Assembly: GCA_903842845.1 (NCBI GenBank)
Contig: CAIMNN010000253.1
Location: forward strand, 1 to 6,476
DNA length: 6,476 nucleotides
Source: an uncultured Acidobacteriaceae bacterium
Lineage (GTDB): Bacteria; Acidobacteriota; Terriglobia; Terriglobales; Acidobacteriaceae
Direction of reading: 5' to 3'
Shown: piece by piece, positions 1 to 4,657 of the stretch
Layout of the letters: each line of letters begins with the position of its first letter
Position numbering within the stretch: the stretch's first letter is position 1
Notes under the pieces: generated by a model
The model's input: the letters and a program-made list of their open reading frames with translations, nothing else
The model's database searches: none
What the model was told of the DNA's origin: nothing
Position numbers and translations under genes: made by a program

Positions 1-393
1 CCCATCAGCTTGATCGCGACCATGCTTGTTCATCGCGCAACACTCGATAATTATCTGGCGCATCCTGTCAGCTTCATCATCCCTTTTATGGTTGTTGCTG
101 CGCTGTTTGGGATCTGGTATTTCAATCGCAACGGCCAGGCGCTCAATGGATTTCTGTGCTCATGCACGTACCTGCTCTTCATGCTGGTGGGCGCTGCATT
201 CGGGTTATATCCCACACTCTTGCCTTCTGTCGCTCCTGGTGCCAATAACCTGACCGTTGATCGCTGCATCTCAGGAATGCATACATTGTCAGTGGGCCTT
301 GTCTGGTGGGGCGTAGGTATGCTCTTTGCACTTGGTTATTTTGTGCTGGTTTATTCCATGTTCAGAGGCAAGGTTGATTTAAACAAGAGTTGA
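1..393 (+). CDS. cydB: Cytochrome bd ubiquinol oxidase subunit II, C-terminal part (5' end outside window)
   Basis: Frame 1 is open from the first base to a TGA at 391-393, giving about 130 residues. The family is normally about 330-380 residues, so this is roughly the last third, and the TTG and ATG codons near the edge are not real starts. Three hydrophobic stretches are visible: around FIIPFMVVAALFGIWYF, around FLCSCTYLLFMLVGAAFGLY, and near the end around VGLVWWGVGMLFALGYFVLV. The segments GLYPTLLPS, then LTV, then HTLSVGLVWW, and a final FRGKV match what I know of the C terminus of CydB/CioB. CydB pairs with the haem-bearing CydA in the inner membrane to form a quinol:O2 oxidoreductase with high oxygen affinity or cyanide insensitivity. 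cydA would be expected upstream, outside the window. The next gene on the same strand starts 90 nt later. The family call is from recognised sequence, not a search. Confidence 0.85.
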   Translation, partial: PISLIATMLVHRATLDNYLAHPVSFIIPFMVVAALFGIWYFNRNGQALNGFLCSCTYLLFMLVGAAFGLYPTLLPSVAPGANNLTVDRCISGMHTLSVGLVWWGVGMLFALGYFVLVYSMFRGKVDLNKS

Positions 394-454
394 CCACATG
401 AACGCCTTCCGATGAGTCGATAGTGACGCTAAAACGAGTCCGCTTCACAGGCAA

Positions 455-460
455 TATACT
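455..460 (+). promoter_or_regulatory. Possible -10 element upstream of the sigma factor gene
   Basis: TATACT at 455-460 differs by one base from TATAAT and lies 23 nt before the ATG at 484, so a transcript would have a leader of roughly 15-20 nt. No good -35 hexamer sits 16-18 nt upstream: the bases there read about AAACGA. I also saw no convincing GGAAC-type ECF promoter in the 90-nt gap. The gap has no clear terminator either, so the sigma gene could be co-transcribed with cydB. Weak call. Confidence 0.22.
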
Positions 461-483
461 AAGGTTGTCCTTGTGTCTCCACT

Positions 484-1386
484 ATGCGCCCTGAACTCAT
501 CCAAGCCAGCGACCTTCTGCGTCGCAATACGCCTGAAGCTGTTGAAGAGGCCATCGGGCTGCTTCAAAATACCGTCTACTCCTTCAGTATGAAGGTATGC
601 GGGCATCCGGAAGACGCGGAAGACACCATGCAAGAGGTGCTTTCACGTTCGCTGACGCACCTTACAAAAATTCAAGACCCCAAAGCTCTCGCTGTCTGGC
701 TTTACACGGTGACCAAACACAGGTGCTGGCGCATGAGACGCAAGAGCGTATACGCCCCGAAGTCCATTTCCTCGCTTGATGAGTTGATGCCTGGCGATGT
801 GGAACTCAAGGACCTGCTGGCAAGCGCGGAGGCCGGGCCGGACGAACAGTTGCTCGCAGGCGAGTCGAGTGCGGAGATGCGCCAGGCGATCGACCGGGTA
901 CCCGTTCCACTGCGCATGGTGCTTGTGCTGCACGACATGGAAGAACTGACCACCGAAGAGGTGGCGCAGATCCTCGATCTCCAGACCGGGACTGTGCGTG
1001 TCCGTTTGCACAGGGCGCGACTTTCAGTGCGCAAGGAACTCAGCCAGATACGTGCTACGCGGTCGAAAATCGTAGAGCACAAGACAAAGACGGCTAATGG
1101 GCATACCACCAGCGGCCGGAACAAAAAGAAACCGGATTCATGCCGCGAGATATTCTCAAACCTCTCCGAATATTTGGATGGGCGCATTGAGCCGAAGAGT
1201 TGCGAAGAAATGCGTGAGCATATTCAGGCCTGCCCATCATGCGTCGCTTTTTTAAAGGATCTGCGCGCGGCAATCGAACGCTGCCGGGGAATGCGTGCAG
1301 ACTGCGATCCACTGGTGGCGGCACGGCTGAGGGCAGTGCTGACGCGGGAGTATTTGAAATTGCTACACCACTCAGGTGGGCGTTGA
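484..1386 (+). CDS. ECF-type sigma-70 factor with fused C-terminal zf-HC2 (anti-sigma-like) domain
   Basis: The 300-residue product has three parts. Residues about 20-88 are sigma region 2, with AEDTMQEVLSRSL (2.2) and a DPKALAVWLYTVTKHRCWRMRRK stretch split over 2.3/2.4. Residues about 130-186 are sigma region 4, with a helix-turn-helix around TTEEVAQILDLQTGTVRVRL. After a basic linker (187-219), residues about 220-262 form a zf-HC2/ZAS zinc domain with C220 and H246-x3-C250-x2-C253. Cysteines 240, 267 and 274 are extra. Plain ECF factors are about 170-200 residues, so the last 100 or so are an addition. In most systems the ZAS domain is on a separate anti-sigma protein encoded next door; here it is in cis and lacks any membrane segment. 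The likely role is redirecting RNA polymerase to a target regulon under control by metal, redox or a partner. ATG 484 is the first start after an in-frame TAA at 460-462, but it has no good Shine-Dalgarno. The gene converges on the redox operon at 1476-6476, a possible target. Confidence 0.88.
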   Translation: MRPELIQASDLLRRNTPEAVEEAIGLLQNTVYSFSMKVCGHPEDAEDTMQEVLSRSLTHLTKIQDPKALAVWLYTVTKHRCWRMRRKSVYAPKSISSLDELMPGDVELKDLLASAEAGPDEQLLAGESSAEMRQAIDRVPVPLRMVLVLHDMEELTTEEVAQILDLQTGTVRVRLHRARLSVRKELSQIRATRSKIVEHKTKTANGHTTSGRNKKKPDSCREIFSNLSEYLDGRIEPKSCEEMREHIQACPSCVAFLKDLRAAIERCRGMRADCDPLVAARLRAVLTREYLKLLHHSGGR

Positions 1387-1398
1387 AACAAACAATGC

Positions 1399-1423
1399 CT
1401 GCACAATAAAAAATATGTAGCAG
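1399..1423 (-). terminator. Imperfect hairpin in the convergent gap; possible terminator of the minus-strand operon
   Basis: CTGC-ACA-(A)-TA at 1399-1408 pairs with TA-TGT-(A)-GCAG at 1414-1423. This gives 9 pairs, two single-base bulges and an AAAAA loop. On the minus strand it follows the stop at 1476-1478 by about 50 nt, and downstream bases are only moderately U-rich (GCATTGTTTGTTT). On the plus strand no U tract follows. The rest of the 1387-1475 gap shows nothing else I can name. Weak call based on position and partial pairing. Confidence 0.25.
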
Positions 1424-1475
1424 AATCCTTGCGCTTAGGCTAGACCATCTGTCTCAAAAAAGTCGTGCCAATGGC

Positions 1476-2807
1476 TCACTCTGCTCGGTCAGTGATGTCT
1501 TTACCGCCAAACGCGATCCCTGTCGCTTTCAGAAATTCAGTCGGCGGCGAACCGCCGGCAAATATCCACGTATGCTCATTCGGCAGTTCCCGCACATTGC
1601 CGCCGATATTCAGGCGCACGCGCCCCGGCGCAAACTCGACCGGAATCGAGTTGAAATGAACTATCAGCTTCTTCTCGCGGATATGTTCTTCAATGCGTTT
1701 GATGTTTCTGTCTTTCAGCCGGTTGAACTGCTCGCGCCGATACGAAAGCACAACGTTGTTGCCTTTTTGAAACGCTAGCCCCATCGCCGCTTCCACCGCG
1801 CTGTCGCCACCGCCCACAACCAGAATGTTTGCGTTCTGGTAGTGCTCGGCTTCTATCAACCGGTAAAGAACATGCGGCAGCTCCTCGCCGGGCACGCCCA
1901 GTTTGCGCGGAGTCCCCGCACGCCCGAGCGCCAGTATCACGGTATGAGCCAGATATTCGCCCTTGGGTGTGCTCACGTGAAAAAGGCCGTCCTCTTCTTT
2001 GCGCACTGCATCAACGCCCTCTCCGCTGTGGATGTTGAGGTCGGCGCGCGACATCACTCTTTCCCAGAAGGCGAGCAGTTCTTCCTTGCTCAACTGCGTC
2101 TTGTTGAATCGCCCATAAGTTGGGAAATCCACCGGGCTGGTCATCACCAGCTTTTGACGCGGATACTTTGACACCGTGCCGCCAACCTCTTCGCGCTCCA
2201 GCGTAAGCGTTCTCAAGTTGTGCTCCGTCGCGCGCAGCGATGCGCTGATGCCCGCCGGTCCTGCGCCAACAATAATAAGGTCGTAGCAATCTCTGTTTGC
2301 ATGTGCGGTGCGCAAACTCGATATCCGCCCGGCAACCTGGTCGGTGCACACTACCGCCTGGTGCACGGCATTCTTGATCAGCGCAAGTCCGCCAAGCTCG
2401 CCGGCAATAAATAAATTGGCAATGCTCGTCTCGTACTCGTTTGTCAGAGTAGGCATATCGGCGCTGGCTGAGGCCTTCGCCATCACCATCTGGATCGCGC
2501 CCACTGGACACTCCTCAGCGCAAAGCCCGTGACCGATGCACTTGTGTCCCTTGACGATCGCCGCTTTACCGTTGAGCACAGTGAGTACATCGCCCTCAGG
2601 GCACGCCGCCACACAAGTTCCGCAACCAATGCAGGAGTCCACATAAATATGCGGATGCTGCGCCTTCGGTCCGTCAGATGAATACAACCCAGCCTTCTCA
2701 GCCGCAGCTTTAGCCTTGGCTTCGCGGCGCTTTACCTGGATCAGGTAACGTCCGACAAACGCAACAACGATCGCACCCGCGATCAACCAGCTCCACAGTG
2801 TATCCAT
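1476..2807 (-). CDS. Membrane-anchored ferredoxin-domain FAD/NAD(P)H oxidoreductase
   Basis: The 443-residue product begins with one membrane helix (about 4-22) followed by KRREAKAK, which predicts an inner-membrane anchor with the body in the cytoplasm. Residues about 54-108 form a two-cluster ferredoxin domain. Cluster 1 is canonical: C59, C62, C65, C69-P. Cluster 2 reads C90-x2-H93-x2-C96-x3-C100-P, with His in place of the second Cys. Residues 176-443 are a thioredoxin-reductase-like flavoprotein: FAD-binding GAGPAG at 181-186, then GGTVSKYPRQKLVMTSP, and NAD(P)-binding GGGDSA at 332-337. There is no redox CxxC in the NAD(P) domain, so it is not a thioredoxin reductase. A segment at about 120-162 (ETSIANLFIAGELGG, then IKNAVHQAV) resembles the C-terminal FAD signature of this fold, yet lies before it. 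The likely role is passing electrons between NAD(P)H, FAD and Fe-S clusters and the haem protein encoded 3 nt upstream in the operon. Substrate and direction are unknown. The upstream SD is weak (GGGG only). Confidence 0.82.
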   Translation of the reverse strand: MDTLWSWLIAGAIVVAFVGRYLIQVKRREAKAKAAAEKAGLYSSDGPKAQHPHIYVDSCIGCGTCVAACPEGDVLTVLNGKAAIVKGHKCIGHGLCAEECPVGAIQMVMAKASASADMPTLTNEYETSIANLFIAGELGGLALIKNAVHQAVVCTDQVAGRISSLRTAHANRDCYDLIIVGAGPAGISASLRATEHNLRTLTLEREEVGGTVSKYPRQKLVMTSPVDFPTYGRFNKTQLSKEELLAFWERVMSRADLNIHSGEGVDAVRKEEDGLFHVSTPKGEYLAHTVILALGRAGTPRKLGVPGEELPHVLYRLIEAEHYQNANILVVGGGDSAVEAAMGLAFQKGNNVVLSYRREQFNRLKDRNIKRIEEHIREKKLIVHFNSIPVEFAPGRVRLNIGGNVRELPNEHTWIFAGGSPPTEFLKATGIAFGGKDITDRAE

Positions 2808-2810
2808 CGA

Positions 2811-3755
2811 TTAGTAATACCCCAGCCGAACTGCATTCACGATATGGATGACTGCCAGCACAACAAAAGCGTAGCTGAACGGACGATGCACCACATGCCA
2901 AAGATGGAATATCTTCTGCGTGCGGTCAAGAAACAAAATGCGCTTCGAGAGCGACGCCTTGGCTCGCACCAGACGGATAACATTCTCCAGCTCCGGCGAG
3001 CCAAAGGAGAGCAGTCCGCCCAGCGAGAGAAGTTTCGTGCCGAAGCCCAACTCCTTGCGCCGCAACTTTGCGATCTTGAATGGCCGCTCAATATCCAAAA
3101 ACAACATTTCAATCAAAATGAAGACCGTCGGCGTTTTGCGAACGTGTTCTGCGCTCGGCATGGCGAAAAATTTCTGCAAATACATCGGGTCAAAGAGCGA
3201 TTGCTTCGTGAGCGCGTCGGCCATGTCGTCTTCACCGGCCTCAAGCTCATGATAATTTAGCGCGGCCGCGTTCAACGAGCGCGGTATCTGCGAGTAGAGG
3301 TATCGCCCTATCACTCCGCTCAACGCAACGGCCAGCATGATCCAGAAAGCGACGCCGGCAATATTGTTGAACTTGAAGGATGCGTGAAAGGCGATGATCA
3401 TCGGCGCCAGCATGCCGCAGATGACGTGGAAGTCCATCCAATGCCGCGCGTTGCCCAGTCGGTTCAAAAACGGAATGAACTTGCGCAGCGCGTACATGAA
3501 GATGATCACAAATAGCACAGTGCCGAAGATGCCAAGGTTCAGCCCTATCTCACCGCTCGGCCGCAGCAGCTCATGCTTGTCCGAGTACGGTCTCTGGTCC
3601 GCTGCCATCAGATAGTAATCGTATCCATAGGCAGTGAGCGCCGAGCAGATCAACAATGAAATGCTTCCGAATATCCATACCAGAACCTTGTGCGTTCGTT
3701 CGCCTGCTTTGCGAGATTGCAATGCCGTCGAAAGTGTAGCCGCTCCCTGAGCCAT
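2811..3755 (-). CDS. Bis-haem b-type cytochrome-like membrane protein (ferric reductase/NOX-like histidine pattern)
   Basis: The 314-residue integral membrane protein has hydrophobic helices at about 24-44, 71-90, 109-127, 132-151 and 291-309. A roughly 140-residue polar loop separates helices 4 and 5; it holds a shorter hydrophobic patch near 210-220. Helix 3 carries H110 and H124 and helix 5 carries H290 and H304. Each pair is separated by exactly 13 residues. Two HX13H pairs on two helices running in the same direction are what ferric reductases and NADPH oxidases use to hold two stacked b haems. The positive-inside rule puts the N terminus and the large loop in the cytoplasm, so H110/H290 would bind the inner haem and H124/H304 the outer one. 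Further histidines are H105, H284 and H287. It lacks the FAD/NADPH domain of NOX enzymes; the flavoprotein encoded 3 nt downstream could supply it. No CxxCH is present. The exact family is not recognised. Confidence 0.72.
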   Translation of the reverse strand: MAQGAATLSTALQSRKAGERTHKVLVWIFGSISLLICSALTAYGYDYYLMAADQRPYSDKHELLRPSGEIGLNLGIFGTVLFVIIFMYALRKFIPFLNRLGNARHWMDFHVICGMLAPMIIAFHASFKFNNIAGVAFWIMLAVALSGVIGRYLYSQIPRSLNAAALNYHELEAGEDDMADALTKQSLFDPMYLQKFFAMPSAEHVRKTPTVFILIEMLFLDIERPFKIAKLRRKELGFGTKLLSLGGLLSFGSPELENVIRLVRAKASLSKRILFLDRTQKIFHLWHVVHRPFSYAFVVLAVIHIVNAVRLGYY

Positions 3756-3757
3756 GT

Positions 3758-4657
3758 CTATTTCTTCTCCTTGCCAGCCGCAGGCGCGTTCTCCGTCGAC
3801 TTTGTTTGATCACTGCCCTCAGGCTGTTTTCCCTTATCGTCAGTCTTTGATTTGTCTTTGTGGATGGTAACGTCCGCCGACTGCTCCGCATCCGCAGTGA
3901 ACGCGCGATAGTTGCTGAACACATGTTCATTGCGCCAATGTTGCTTGGGCGTCTCAAGCTCCACCTTCGCCATCTCAGGCAGCATCACCAGCTCATCGCT
4001 GCTCTTGAATGGCTTATATTCCACCTCGACGTGCAATGTTTTTATCCCGATATCCGACATATCATGCGACAAGCCGGACTCAATGCGCAACACCTCAGAC
4101 GTCTTTGCATCAATATAGGCAGTGCCCGTCAGGTCGAGTGCGTACTCGCGGTCGCGCAACGAAAGCCCCGCCGGCGAACGCGTACCCGTAATGTGCGTGA
4201 ACTTCACCGGCACCACGTCTCGTCCGTTCTCGTTCACCGCATCACCAACGGAAAAATTGAAACTGTCCCTGTAATAAGGATGAAAGACCAGCAGCATCGA
4301 CGAGAAGCCATTGGTCAGTAGCATTGGCGTGTTTTTTGACTTGTCACTCGCCTGCTCAAGTCGCGACTCCGCAAGTTGGAACTCTCCGCTCGCACCCTGG
4401 ATCAGGATGAAGTAATCAAACTTGCTGCGCGACGTCGCTTCAACGTGGCCGTTCTTCTGCAACTTCTGCTGCTTCACATCCTCAGTGCAGTGCAGGTCAG
4501 CAAGCTTGCTCAAATAGTAGACCACCTGCTTTTGCGCACGGTCCACCAGCTCGTCGCTCTTTGCACTTTGAGCGCGCAGCATATTCAATGGCAGCAGACA
4601 CATTGCTGTCGCCAACAAGATGCGTGTGGATTTATTATTTCGTCTGAGCAAGGGCAT
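3758..4657 (-). CDS. Secreted/periplasmic protein of unknown function, operon member
   Basis: The 299-residue product starts with a good signal peptide: basic n-region (RRNNKSTR), hydrophobic core ILLATAMCLLPLNML, and likely cleavage after LRA near residue 29. No lipobox is seen, so it is probably soluble in the periplasm. The mature part (about 30-265) reads as mostly alternating beta-strand segments, for example YFILIQ, SMLLVFHPYY, YALDLTGTAYIDAKTSEVLRI and LHVEVEYKPF. The phrase TGTAYIDAKTSEVLRIE recalls LolA/LppX-like lipid-carrier folds and acidobacterial proteins of unknown function, but this is a resemblance only. The last 34 residues (266-299) are a Lys/Asp/Glu/Ser-rich tail, probably disordered. 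The only mature Cys is C57 and there is no CxxCH. ATG 4657 is chosen because the signal peptide needs it and AGAAGG precedes it by 4 nt. The start overlaps the end of the barrel gene by 23 nt. Its role in the operon is unknown; it may be a periplasmic partner or chaperone of the barrel protein. Confidence 0.75.
   Translation of the reverse strand: MPLLRRNNKSTRILLATAMCLLPLNMLRAQSAKSDELVDRAQKQVVYYLSKLADLHCTEDVKQQKLQKNGHVEATSRSKFDYFILIQGASGEFQLAESRLEQASDKSKNTPMLLTNGFSSMLLVFHPYYRDSFNFSVGDAVNENGRDVVPVKFTHITGTRSPAGLSLRDREYALDLTGTAYIDAKTSEVLRIESGLSHDMSDIGIKTLHVEVEYKPFKSSDELVMLPEMAKVELETPKQHWRNEHVFSNYRAFTADAEQSADVTIHKDKSKTDDKGKQPEGSDQTKSTENAPAAGKEKK
3767..3772 (-). promoter_or_regulatory. Shine-Dalgarno for the membrane cytochrome, inside the upstream gene
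   Basis: AAGGAG on the minus strand lies 11 nt before the ATG at 3755 and inside the last codons of the upstream secreted-protein gene, whose TAG (3758-3760) sits 2 nt before that ATG. This fixes the start and suggests translational coupling between the two genes. Confidence 0.6.

Noticed and set aside
643..1187. Minus-strand open frames opposite the sigma gene
   Set aside because: They overlap clear sigma region 2 and 4 coding on the plus strand and their products are low-complexity Ser/Arg-rich or His-rich with no recognisable motif.
1451..1463. Short inverted repeat AGAC-CATCT-GTCT near a run of A in the convergent gap
   Set aside because: Only about 4 pairs, with the T run on the wrong side for a terminator on the minus strand and no T run on the plus strand.
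2011..2511. Minus-strand frame of 166 codons within the flavoprotein gene
   Set aside because: It is in a different frame of the same strand as a well-supported gene, is Arg/Gly-rich and shows no domain.
1476..2807. Annotation as thioredoxin reductase
   Set aside because: The redox-active CxxC of the NAD(P) domain is missing and a ferredoxin domain with a membrane anchor is added. The fold is similar but the function must differ.
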